DNA of 23,611 bases from Syntrophaceae bacterium UBA6078 (GTDB lineage: Bacteria > Desulfobacterota > Syntrophia > Syntrophales > UBA2210), in assembly GCA_002428735.1 (NCBI GenBank), contig DIXO01000014.1:1-23611 (forward strand), in the 5' to 3' direction. The position numbers and the translations under genes were made by a program. Within the stretch, counting starts at the first letter, position 1. Each line of letters starts with the position of its first letter. The notes under the pieces were generated by a model, which was not told the DNA's origin, did no database searches, and saw only the letters and a program-made list of their open reading frames with translations. This document shows, piece by piece, positions 13,992 through 21,034 of this stretch.

Positions 13992-16475
13992 TTATGTGCC
14001 TGGGAAATCTCTCTTCCTGCGGACCCGGGTCTTTATCACCTTCGCCCTTTTGGCCGTGTCGTCATCATGCCCGAGGATCTGCGTCAGGATCTCAAAGGGT
14101 TTCACACCGCCGGTCGGATCGAAGCGCGTTGAGAGGGTGAGGATCTCTCCTGATGAGTTGATGCTCAGTCCGGTTACCAGGGGGCGGATATCTTTTACGA
14201 TGGTTCCCCCCTTTTTGTAGCGGGATACCGGGAAGGTATCCGACGAAAGAAACGTCTCTATCCTTTCCGTCATGAACGGTCCGACTCCCTGAGACAGGCA
14301 GATCCGGTAGTTGAACCCGTCAATGAGGGACGAAAGGGACGGACTATGGGGCGCGATTGTCTCGGCGCGCAGGATTGTTATCCCTTCAGGCAGGGAGGAA
14401 TTGACCCTGGAGATAAATTCATCCGCGGAGCCTCGATAGGTCCGAAGCTGGATATCGGCGTATTCGTCCAGGCTCTCTATCCCGACCGGAAGGGCGTAAG
14501 GGAAAGAGATCCTGGGGTGGGGATGAAATCCTTCCGAAAAAGAGAAAGAGAACCCGCCGATCGTGATCGCCCGGATGATAGCCGAAGACAGCTCCAGGTG
14601 TGATAAGAAAGCAGCCTTGCCCCGCTTGACGAATTGTATTCTGAGTTGTGTGACCACGCTTTCGTCGAGGGACGGTCCGGGCCTTGGGGGGACTGCAATG
14701 GCATGAGGGGTCTCGGTGATGACCATGTTCAGGTCTTCGGAACATACCCCGCAGGCGTGGCATTCGGCCGACCGGCAATCGCCGGTCAACTGCCCCTTCC
14801 GGGAATGGATGTATTCCCGTGCGAGAAAGGCCTTCTCGACACCGCAGTCGATCATATCCCAGGGAAGGGAATCGTCCATGCTCTTCTCAGCAAGATGCCC
14901 GGTCGGGTCGATTCCCATCTCTTCCATGATCCGCCGCCAGATATCGAATTGGAACCGGTCGCTCCAGCCGTCGAACCGGCATCCTGCCTGAAAAACACCC
15001 GCCACAAGGACAGCCATCCGTTCGTCTCCCCGCGCCATGAGCCCTTCGAGAAAACTCATCTCCGGGTTGTGCCACTTGAGATTCATGTTTTTGTGCCGGA
15101 TATGTTTTTTGAAGAAATCCTGTTTTTCCCGCGTTTCTTCAATTGTCAACTGGCGGTGCCACTGGAAAGGGGTAAAGGGCTTCGGCACGAACGTGGAGAT
15201 GCTGACGCTCACCTGCCGCCGGTTCTGCCCCTCCTTGAGGACTTTGTAAGCCAGATCAACGATCCCCTCGAGGTCTTCCCTCGTTTCCGAGGGGAGGCCG
15301 ATCATGAAGTAGAGCTTGATCGATTTCCAGCCCGCGTCGAACACCTTTCGCGCCGTTGCCAGGAGTTCCTCTTCGGTGTTGCCCTTGTTGATCACGTCAC
15401 GCAGCCGCTGAGTCCCCGCCTCCGGTGCGAGGGTGAAACTTGTCTTTCTGACCCGTTTGATCTGGTTGATCAGGGTGTCGGTCAGAGTCTCCACCCGGAG
15501 CGAGGGAAGGGCGAGGGCAATCCGGCTGTCGCAGTATCGATCCATGAGCGATGTGAGAAGATACTCGATACTGGAATAGTCGCCTGAGCTGAGAGACAGG
15601 AGGGATATCTCATCCTGTCCCGTCGAAGAGAGCATGCTGTGCGCCATCTCTTCCAGGGTATGGGGGGATCTCTCCCTGACAGGCCTCCAGACCATCCCCG
15701 CCTGACAGAAACGGCATCCCCTGGTGCAGCCCCGGGCCACCTCAAGAGTGATCCGGTCATGGACGGTTCCCACGATGGGAACGATGGGCCGAGACGGGCC
15801 GTGCCATTCCTCGAGATCGGTCACCGCCCGCTTGCGAATCTTTGTGTCACTGCCATGGAGGGAGGGGACCCAGACGCCGTCGATCTTCGCCAGGAGATCA
15901 AGAAGGCCGGAACGCCCAATCCCCCGTTCCTTCCCATCCATTACCGTGCGGGCGATCTCTCCGACCACCTCTTCCCCCTCTCCGATGACAAAGGCGTCAA
16001 AGAAAGAGGCCATAGGCCGGGGATTGAAGGCGCACGGACCTCCCGCGATAATGATGGGCATCCCGTTGCTCCGGTCCGCGGCATAGAGGGGGATCTTTCC
16101 CATGTCCAGCATGTTCAGAACATTCGTGTAGGACAGCTCGTACTGCAGTGAAAATCCCACGATATCGAAGTCGGAGAGAGGAACCCCGGATTCGAGAGTG
16201 CCGAGGGGGACGCCATGCGACCGCATAAGGGATTCCATGTCGGGCCAGGGGGCGAACACCCGCTCAGCTCCTACCCCGGGGATATCGTTCAGGATGGCGT
16301 AGAGAATCTGCAGGCCCAGATGGGACATGCCGATCTCGTACGTGTCGGGAAAAGCGAGGGCAACCGTGAGACGGCAGGCGGTCCTGTCTTTTCGCGCGGC
16401 ATTGATCTCGCCTCCGATATACCTGCCCGGTTTCTCCACCAGAGGGAGGATGTCTTCAATGGATGAATACCGCAT
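13992..16475 (-). CDS. TIGR03960-type radical SAM protein fused to TIGR03936 (DUF2344) domain
   Basis: An 827-residue fusion of two proteins that other bacteria may encode separately. Residues about 35-180 form a B12-binding-like N-domain. The radical SAM core has the cluster cysteines C250, C254 and C257 (CTRGCRFC), the LAPEAGTQRLR and MIGLPSET segments. A second cysteine cluster, C567-x4-C-x2-C-x2-C, may hold zinc or another iron-sulfur cluster. From about residue 607 to the end is the DUF2344 radical-SAM-linked domain (QFVKRG, LSHLEL, SEGFHPHPRISF). Its target is not known; its position next to RNase G and L21/L27 genes suggests an RNA or ribosome substrate, which is inference. The ATG at 16475 overlaps the mdh stop (TGATG) and has no strong ribosome site, so translation is probably coupled to mdh. 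Confidence 0.9.
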   Translation of the reverse strand: MRYSSIEDILPLVEKPGRYIGGEINAARKDRTACRLTVALAFPDTYEIGMSHLGLQILYAILNDIPGVGAERVFAPWPDMESLMRSHGVPLGTLESGVPLSDFDIVGFSLQYELSYTNVLNMLDMGKIPLYAADRSNGMPIIIAGGPCAFNPRPMASFFDAFVIGEGEEVVGEIARTVMDGKERGIGRSGLLDLLAKIDGVWVPSLHGSDTKIRKRAVTDLEEWHGPSRPIVPIVGTVHDRITLEVARGCTRGCRFCQAGMVWRPVRERSPHTLEEMAHSMLSSTGQDEISLLSLSSGDYSSIEYLLTSLMDRYCDSRIALALPSLRVETLTDTLINQIKRVRKTSFTLAPEAGTQRLRDVINKGNTEEELLATARKVFDAGWKSIKLYFMIGLPSETREDLEGIVDLAYKVLKEGQNRRQVSVSISTFVPKPFTPFQWHRQLTIEETREKQDFFKKHIRHKNMNLKWHNPEMSFLEGLMARGDERMAVLVAGVFQAGCRFDGWSDRFQFDIWRRIMEEMGIDPTGHLAEKSMDDSLPWDMIDCGVEKAFLAREYIHSRKGQLTGDCRSAECHACGVCSEDLNMVITETPHAIAVPPRPGPSLDESVVTQLRIQFVKRGKAAFLSHLELSSAIIRAITIGGFSFSFSEGFHPHPRISFPYALPVGIESLDEYADIQLRTYRGSADEFISRVNSSLPEGITILRAETIAPHSPSLSSLIDGFNYRICLSQGVGPFMTERIETFLSSDTFPVSRYKKGGTIVKDIRPLVTGLSINSSGEILTLSTRFDPTGGVKPFEILTQILGHDDDTAKRAKVIKTRVRRKRDFPGT

Positions 16476-17401
16476 CAGACCGCAAGCTTTTTCAGTGTTT
16501 CACGAACCGCCTCCGCCGATCGGCGGAGCCCCTCTTTTTCAGAGTCGGAAAGAGATATTTCGTATATTTCTACAATTCCGCCGGCCCCCAGGCTGACCGG
16601 AACACCGATGTAGGCGTCCTCTATTCCGTACTGGCCGCACAGGCAGGCCGAAACGGGGAAACGTTGTTTGCTGTCCGTGAGAATCGCTTCCACCATGGCC
16701 ACCACCGAGGACGAGGGGGCATGCCACGCGCTTCCGGACTTAAGGAGTCCCACGATCTCAGCTCCACCTTTCTTGGTTCTCTCAATGATGGCGTCATAGC
16801 GCTCTTTTTGTATGAGCTGACTGACGGGGACGCCCTTGACGGTGGTGTGCGCATCTACGGGAACCATCGTGTCCCCATGGCTCCCCAGAACAAGGGCCTC
16901 AATATCGGCGGGCGGCATATCGAGCTCTTCGGCAAGAAAGGCCCGGTAGCGGGCGGTATCGAGTACCCCCCCCATTCCCATGATGCGTCGGGCGGGGAAC
17001 CCTGTCACCTTCCAGGCGAGGTATGTCATGACATCGAGTGGATTGGTCACCATGATGATGATACACCCGGGGGCGTGCCGGGCGATCTCCTTCGTGACGG
17101 ATCGCACGATACCCCCGTTTTTCAGGGCAAGTTCATCGCGGCTCATTCCCGGGGTGCGGGGAAACCCGGCGGTAAAGACGACGATATCGGATCCGGCCGT
17201 ATCGGCAAAATCGTTCGACCCGGTTACCCTGCCGGAGAAGCCTTCAATCGGCGCCGACTGCATGATGTCGAGGGCTTTCCCCTGCGGGAGCCCTTCCACG
17301 ATATCGATCAGGGTGACATTGGCCAGATCTTTTTCAACGATCCTCTGGGCGGTCATGGTCCCGACAAAACCTGCCCCGACTACACAAACCTTTCTCTTCA
17401 T
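16475..17401 (-). CDS. mdh: Malate dehydrogenase (NAD, LDH-like type)
   Basis: Interconverts malate and oxaloacetate with NAD(H) in the citric acid cycle. The 308-residue product has the dinucleotide fold GAGFVG (9-14) with D33 at the end of the second strand, which favours NAD over NADP. The active loop R82-TPGMS-R88 selects malate over lactate, and N120, R151 and the catalytic H175 (GSHGD) are in place. Length and motifs place it in the LDH-like group rather than the E. coli type. ATG 17401 follows GGAGAGAG and overlaps the stop of the upstream gene by four bases (ATGA); the longer frame to 17533 lies inside that gene and adds nothing alignable. Its own stop overlaps the start of the radical SAM fusion. 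Confidence 0.96.
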   Translation of the reverse strand: MKRKVCVVGAGFVGTMTAQRIVEKDLANVTLIDIVEGLPQGKALDIMQSAPIEGFSGRVTGSNDFADTAGSDIVVFTAGFPRTPGMSRDELALKNGGIVRSVTKEIARHAPGCIIIMVTNPLDVMTYLAWKVTGFPARRIMGMGGVLDTARYRAFLAEELDMPPADIEALVLGSHGDTMVPVDAHTTVKGVPVSQLIQKERYDAIIERTKKGGAEIVGLLKSGSAWHAPSSSVVAMVEAILTDSKQRFPVSACLCGQYGIEDAYIGVPVSLGAGGIVEIYEISLSDSEKEGLRRSAEAVRETLKKLAV

Positions 17402-17826
17402 ACTCTCTCTCCGTTCAATGTTTGGTGACCTTCTGAATCCCTTCCCCGCCGGACATGCCGGTACCTGTGCGGGTGCTGCAATATCTCCCTCAGCTTCGAT
17501 AAAACGAATCGGGCGGGGAATTCGGCCCTGCACAGATAGGGAAGCGAGTCTCTCTTGAAATCCTCCAGCAGCCCGGTAAAGATCTCCCCGCTGTGGGGTG
17601 TGCTGACGAAGGTTCTCTCCTTCGTGTATTCGTATGGTATTTCCGGACCGAACACCGCGACGACCCGCTCAAACTGCCCGGGATCACGGAAATACTCTTT
17701 CATGACTGTAACCGGTACCGTTATCCGCAGCGCGACCTTCGTCGTGTCGGAGGCGATGGTCTGGGAACCGTCCCACACCCGCATCGTCAGTCTGTTGGGA
17801 AGGGGTATCTCTTCCACCAGTTTCAT
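17398..17826 (-). CDS. Protein of unknown function coupled to mdh
   Basis: A 142-residue protein I do not recognise by function. It starts MKLVEEIPLPNRLTMRVWDG and continues with beta-strand-rich sequence (TKVALRITVPVTV), a middle part (EYTKERTFVSTPHSGEIFTGLLEDFKRD) and a basic C-terminus rich in His and Arg. No signal peptide, membrane segment or metal cluster is evident, though LPYLCRAEFP has one cysteine. It is probably a small cytoplasmic protein, perhaps all-beta at the N-terminus. It is real: ATG 17826 has a good AGGTGA site, a promoter stands upstream, and its stop overlaps the mdh start (ATGA). I have the impression that similar small proteins occur in other Desulfobacterota, but cannot check that here. 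Confidence 0.75.
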   Translation of the reverse strand: MKLVEEIPLPNRLTMRVWDGSQTIASDTTKVALRITVPVTVMKEYFRDPGQFERVVAVFGPEIPYEYTKERTFVSTPHSGEIFTGLLEDFKRDSLPYLCRAEFPARFVLSKLREILQHPHRYRHVRRGRDSEGHQTLNGERV

Positions 17827-17871
17827 CAGTATCTCACCTGCATACGCCGTGTGGACAATCGATGGTGAGAC

Positions 17872-17899
17872 GTTATATCACACCCCCCGCTTTTGGCAA
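17872..17899 (-). promoter_or_regulatory. Sigma-70 promoter for the unknown-mdh-radical SAM-rng operon
   Basis: On the minus strand: TTGCCA (17894-17899), 16 bases, TATAAC (17872-17877), five of six matches each. The predicted start is near 17865, about 40 bases before ATG 17826. It lies seven bases from the divergent purU promoter, so one RNA polymerase may exclude the other. Confidence 0.55.
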
Positions 17900-17906
17900 A
17901 CCTTTC

Positions 17907-17934
17907 TTGACTTGCGTCATCACTTTCATATATG
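17907..17934 (+). promoter_or_regulatory. Sigma-70 promoter for purU
   Basis: TTGACT (17907-17912), 16 bases, TATATG (17929-17934). Its -10 box covers the ATG at 17932, which therefore cannot be the purU start. Divergent from the promoter at 17872-17899. Confidence 0.45.
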
Positions 17935-17964
17935 GACAGAATCCTTCAGGAAAGGATGTGCCCG

Positions 17965-18822
17965 ATGGAAAAAACGACAGCGATCCTGCTCTTTTCCTGC
18001 CCCGATCAGAAGGGAATCGTGGCCGCCGTATCCGGCTTCATAGCGCGCCATAACGGAAACATCCTAGATGCGGATCAGTATTCACTGCAACCGGAGAATA
18101 TGCTGTTCATGCGCGTGGAGTGGGACTTGGAGGGTTTTACCCTTGGCCGCGGCGAACTGGAGGAGGCGATTGCCCCTCTCGTGAAACGGTTCGGGATGCA
18201 CTGGAAGATCCACCTTTCAGATTATATGCCGAAGGTGGCAATCTTCGTTTCAAGGCATCTTTACTGCTTTCATGATCTCATTCTGAGACACCGCATGGGG
18301 GAATTCAAGGCGCAGATACCGCTGGTCATCAGCAATCACCGTGACATAGAGCCGCTTGCGGATTTTTTCGGTCTTGCCTGCCGGTACTATCCGATTACAC
18401 TGGAGAACAAAGATCAGCAGGAGAAGCGTGAAATCGCCGAGCTGGAAAGGGAGGGGATCGATCTGATCATCCTGGCCCGGTACATGCAGGTGCTGAGCGC
18501 TGCGTTTGTCGACCGGTATCCCGGAAGAATCATCAACATACACCACTCCTTTCTGCCCGCCTTTGCGGGAAAGAGCCCCTACCGGCAGGCGTACGAACGG
18601 GGGGTGAAGATCATCGGCGCCACCAGCCATTATGTGACGGAGAAACTGGATGACGGACCTATCATTGCCCAGGATGTTATCCGGATCACGCACAAGGATT
18701 CGGTGGACACCATGAAGCTCAAAGGGAAGGATCTGGAGAGGACCGTCCTCTCGAAGGCGGTCAGACTTCATCTGGAACACCGGATTGCGACGTACGGTTC
18801 AAAGACCATTATTTTTGAATGA
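17965..18822 (+). CDS. purU: Formyltetrahydrofolate deformylase
   Basis: Hydrolyses 10-formyltetrahydrofolate to formate and tetrahydrofolate, balancing the one-carbon pool and supplying formate. The 285 residues hold an ACT-type regulatory domain (about 5-85, CPDQKGIVAAVSGF) and a formyltransferase domain (about 90-285). Catalytic residues are N191 and H193 (NIHHSFLP) and D229 (KLDDGPII). The frame is open from ATG 17932, but this lies in the promoter -10 box. ATG 17965 has AAGG nine bases before it and matches the family N-terminus; ATG 17956 is the alternative. The membrane-protein gene follows closely, possibly on the same transcript. Confidence 0.94.
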   Translation: MEKTTAILLFSCPDQKGIVAAVSGFIARHNGNILDADQYSLQPENMLFMRVEWDLEGFTLGRGELEEAIAPLVKRFGMHWKIHLSDYMPKVAIFVSRHLYCFHDLILRHRMGEFKAQIPLVISNHRDIEPLADFFGLACRYYPITLENKDQQEKREIAELEREGIDLIILARYMQVLSAAFVDRYPGRIINIHHSFLPAFAGKSPYRQAYERGVKIIGATSHYVTEKLDDGPIIAQDVIRITHKDSVDTMKLKGKDLERTVLSKAVRLHLEHRIATYGSKTIIFE

Positions 18823-18889
18823 GGGTGCTCCGACTGTCCGTAAAATGCAGAAAGAAATTTGTCTCATGAGCAACCTGTCACGGAGAGAA

Positions 18890-19816
18890 ATGCTGAAACA
18901 GGGCCTTGTGGCGGGGATCGCCAAGGGATGGCGGGGTTTTGTCTGGATGATGAAGATCGTCGTTCCCGTCTCCTTTTTCACTGCCCTGCTCGCGTGGAGC
19001 GGATGGATGGAGCGGGTCGACTTCGTGATCCGCCCGGTTATGGGATTTCTGAGCTTGCCGGATATTGCCGCCCTTCCGCTGCTGATTGGCATGTTGACCA
19101 GTATCTACGGCGGGATTGCCGCCATGGCCGTGCTCCCTCTGAATGTGGGGGAGATGACCCTGATTGCCGTTTTTCTCCTGATCGCCCACAACCTGATTCA
19201 GGAGGGGATTATCCAGGGAAAATCGGGAATGGGGGGTGCGAAAGCGACCCTTTTCCGAATCGCCTCCGCCGTCATAACCATCCTTGTCATCGCCCCGTTC
19301 ATCGACACGACCGGACAGGGGGGGTCCACTGCCATGGCGACGGGGATTCCACCGGTTCGCCAGGCATTGACGGAGATGATCATACAGTGGGGGCAGGTGA
19401 TGGTCGAACTCGCCGTCAAGATATTCTTTATCATACTGTGCGTGCTCACAGCCCTGGAACTGCTCAAGACCTTCGGGTTGATCGATCGTATCGTCCGGTT
19501 TTTTTCGCCTCTCTTACGGATCATGGGGTTGGGCGAGCGTGTCGCTCTCCTCTGGATTACCGCCGCCATATTCGGACTTGCCTACGGCGGAGCGGTCATC
19601 GTGGAAGAGGTGGAGAAGGGAGAGCTCACCGATGACGAACTGGAAAGCCTCCATCTCTCCATCGGGATTAATCACTCCATGATTGAAGATCCCGCCCTCT
19701 TTCTCCCCTTCGGCATAAGTCTGTTCTGGCTCTGGATCCCGCGTCTGGTGCTCGCCATGATCGCCGTGCGTCTGCTTGCGCTGTGGCAACGGTTCAGAAG
19801 ACTTAAAAAGTATTGA
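18890..19816 (+). CDS. Nucleoside-recognition (gate) domain membrane protein
   Basis: An integral membrane protein of about 308 residues with seven or more hydrophobic segments and two gate-domain-like halves (IVVPVSFFTALLAWSG... and VELAVKIFFIILCVLTALELL...). The halves resemble the fused SpmA/SpmB-type proteins of the nucleoside-recognition family, which in Bacillus take part in spore maturation; most members have no known substrate. Clear segments include IAALPLLIGMLTSIYGGIAAMAVLPL, MTLIAVFLLIAHNLI and VALLWITAAIFGLAYGGAVIVEEVEKGE. The start is uncertain. ATG 18890 has GGAG, slightly close; ATG 18866 (eight residues longer) has only a weak AGAAAGAA; the longest frame starts at 18785 inside purU. 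No spore genes are near. Neighbouring purU suggests no obvious shared pathway. Confidence 0.75.
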   Translation: MLKQGLVAGIAKGWRGFVWMMKIVVPVSFFTALLAWSGWMERVDFVIRPVMGFLSLPDIAALPLLIGMLTSIYGGIAAMAVLPLNVGEMTLIAVFLLIAHNLIQEGIIQGKSGMGGAKATLFRIASAVITILVIAPFIDTTGQGGSTAMATGIPPVRQALTEMIIQWGQVMVELAVKIFFIILCVLTALELLKTFGLIDRIVRFFSPLLRIMGLGERVALLWITAAIFGLAYGGAVIVEEVEKGELTDDELESLHLSIGINHSMIEDPALFLPFGISLFWLWIPRLVLAMIAVRLLALWQRFRRLKKY

Positions 19817-19837
19817 CAGTTTCCGGGATAGTATAAT
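19813..19837 (+). promoter_or_regulatory. Possible promoter before the kinase-cupin pair (odd spacing)
   Basis: Perfect TTGACA (19813-19818, overlapping the upstream stop codon) and TATAAT (19832-19837), but only 13 bases apart instead of about 17. The -35 box may instead pair with TACATT 18 bases downstream, or the -10 box may work with an activator. Confidence 0.3.
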
Positions 19838-19853
19838 ACATTGGAATTGCATT

Positions 19854-19868
19854 GATACCGTATGTATC
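19854..19868 (+). repeat. Short inverted repeat in the leader of the kinase gene
   Basis: GATAC-CGTAT-GTATC, a perfect 5-bp inverted repeat with a 5-base centre, between the putative promoter and the ribosome site. It is a possible operator; it is short enough to be chance. Confidence 0.3.
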
Positions 19869-19906
19869 TTTTCGAATTCACTTTCAATCACTGAGGAGGA
19901 ATAGCC

Positions 19907-20632
19907 ATGATTCTCGAACTTGATCGCATTCTCGAGGAGCAGGTAAAGAAATGGGAGGTTTCGAAAGAAAGGAGAAAGGGCAAGGACGAGGCGGCCCCGC
20001 CTGTCGTGACGATCTCGAGAGAGACGGGAAGCATCGGTAATGATCTGATCCAGCGGCTCTCGCGGGAACTCGGCCTTGATGTGATAGACAGCAAGATCAT
20101 ACATGAGGTCGCGAAAAGCGTCAGAATGAGCGAAAAGATTGTTTCGCAGCTGGATGAAAAGACGCGGAACCTCCTCGACAACTGGATCCTGTACCTCAAG
20201 ACCACGCGGTTCCTCCGGGCCGATGAGTATGTGCGCCACCTGACGAAGGTGGTGGGAGCCATGGGGGAGCAGGGGGGGGCCATCATTATCGGAAGGGGGT
20301 CCAACCTGATTCTTCCCCCTGAAGAGACGCTGCGCGTACGGTTTATCGCTCCCCTGGAGCTGAGGGTGCGGAATATGATGAATGAGGCGGGTATGGATGA
20401 AGCGGCGGCGAGGAACCATATCCTCCTGAAAGACGCCGAACGCAGGGATTCGTTGAAACAGAATTTCAAGGTGGAGATAGAAGATCCCGCCTATTATGAC
20501 CTGGTGATCAACACGGAATTTATCGAGGATGAGCAGATCGTCAGCATTATTAAATCATCGCTGAAGTACAAAAAGATTCCCTCCAGGCGCAAGACCGATC
20601 TCGTCCCCGACGCTGAAAAAACGATGCATTGA
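19907..20632 (+). CDS. Cytidylate kinase-like family protein
   Basis: A 241-residue P-loop protein of the cytidylate-kinase-like group (PF13189 type), related to Cmk but not a known CMP kinase. After a charged N-terminal helix (1-30) comes VTISRETGSIGNDL (34-47), where the family carries a loop without the classical P-loop lysine. GLDVIDSKIIHEVA, GAIIIGRGSN (about 125-134), VRFIAPLELRV and a lid-like DAERRDSLKQNF stretch follow, ending with YYDLVINTE. The substrate is unknown; members of this family sit beside many kinds of genes. A strong GAGGAGGAA site precedes ATG 19907. The C-terminal 30 residues are basic and outside the usual fold. The cupin gene follows 34 bases downstream, so they are probably one operon. 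Confidence 0.8.
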   Translation: MILELDRILEEQVKKWEVSKERRKGKDEAAPPVVTISRETGSIGNDLIQRLSRELGLDVIDSKIIHEVAKSVRMSEKIVSQLDEKTRNLLDNWILYLKTTRFLRADEYVRHLTKVVGAMGEQGGAIIIGRGSNLILPPEETLRVRFIAPLELRVRNMMNEAGMDEAAARNHILLKDAERRDSLKQNFKVEIEDPAYYDLVINTEFIEDEQIVSIIKSSLKYKKIPSRRKTDLVPDAEKTMH

Positions 20633-20666
20633 CCGGAAGGCGATTCGCACAGAAAGGGGAGGACCA

Positions 20667-21014
20667 ATGATTATCAGGCATTACAAGGATGTACAGCCGA
20701 TTGAAATGATGAAGGGCGTCAGAAAAAGGGTTGTCATAGGGGAAAAAGAAGGCGCCCCCAATTTTATCATGAGGATATTCGACGTGGACCCCGGTGCGTC
20801 CAGTCCCCATCACGAGCATTCCTGGGAGCATGAGATCTTTGTGCTGCAGGGAGAGGCCGTAGCGAGAGACGGCAACGGTGTTGAAACCGCTGTGGGCGAA
20901 GGGGACACCCTGTTTATTCCACCCGGTGAAGAGCACTGTCTGACCAACAGGGGAACGGGGGTATTCCGCTTCATGTGTCTCATTCCGACGGGCGCCGAAC
21001 CGGTCTCACCCTGA
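20667..21014 (+). CDS. Small cupin-domain protein
   Basis: A 115-residue single-domain cupin. Motif 1 is present (G43-x5-H49-x-H51-x4-E56), and motif 2 fits the pattern exactly (G79-x5-P85-x-G87-x2-H90-x3-N94). H49, H51, E56 and H90 can bind one divalent metal. Small cupins of this kind may be dioxygenases, isomerases, or sugar or signal binders, and nothing in the sequence decides which. GGGGAGGA stands before ATG 20667. Being downstream of the kinase-like gene with its own ribosome site, it is probably co-expressed. It ends 20 bases before the convergent lipoprotein gene. Confidence 0.85.
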   Translation: MIIRHYKDVQPIEMMKGVRKRVVIGEKEGAPNFIMRIFDVDPGASSPHHEHSWEHEIFVLQGEAVARDGNGVETAVGEGDTLFIPPGEEHCLTNRGTGVFRFMCLIPTGAEPVSP

Positions 21015-21034
21015 CAAACAGGATCCTCTTCAGT

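Noticed and set aside
14634..15587. A 317-aa open frame on the plus strand opposite the radical SAM fusion
   Set aside because: No recognisable motif or ribosome site, and it lies completely inside a conserved gene on the other strand.
16463..17428. A 321-aa open frame on the plus strand opposite mdh
   Set aside because: The sequence is low-complexity Gly/His/Asp-rich, has no domain, and is fully covered by the well-supported mdh gene. It is a mirror frame caused by high GC at codon position 3.
19514..20419. A 301-aa open frame on the minus strand across the membrane-protein and kinase genes
   Set aside because: It spans two confident genes and their gap and has Arg/His/Pro-rich composition typical of shadow frames.
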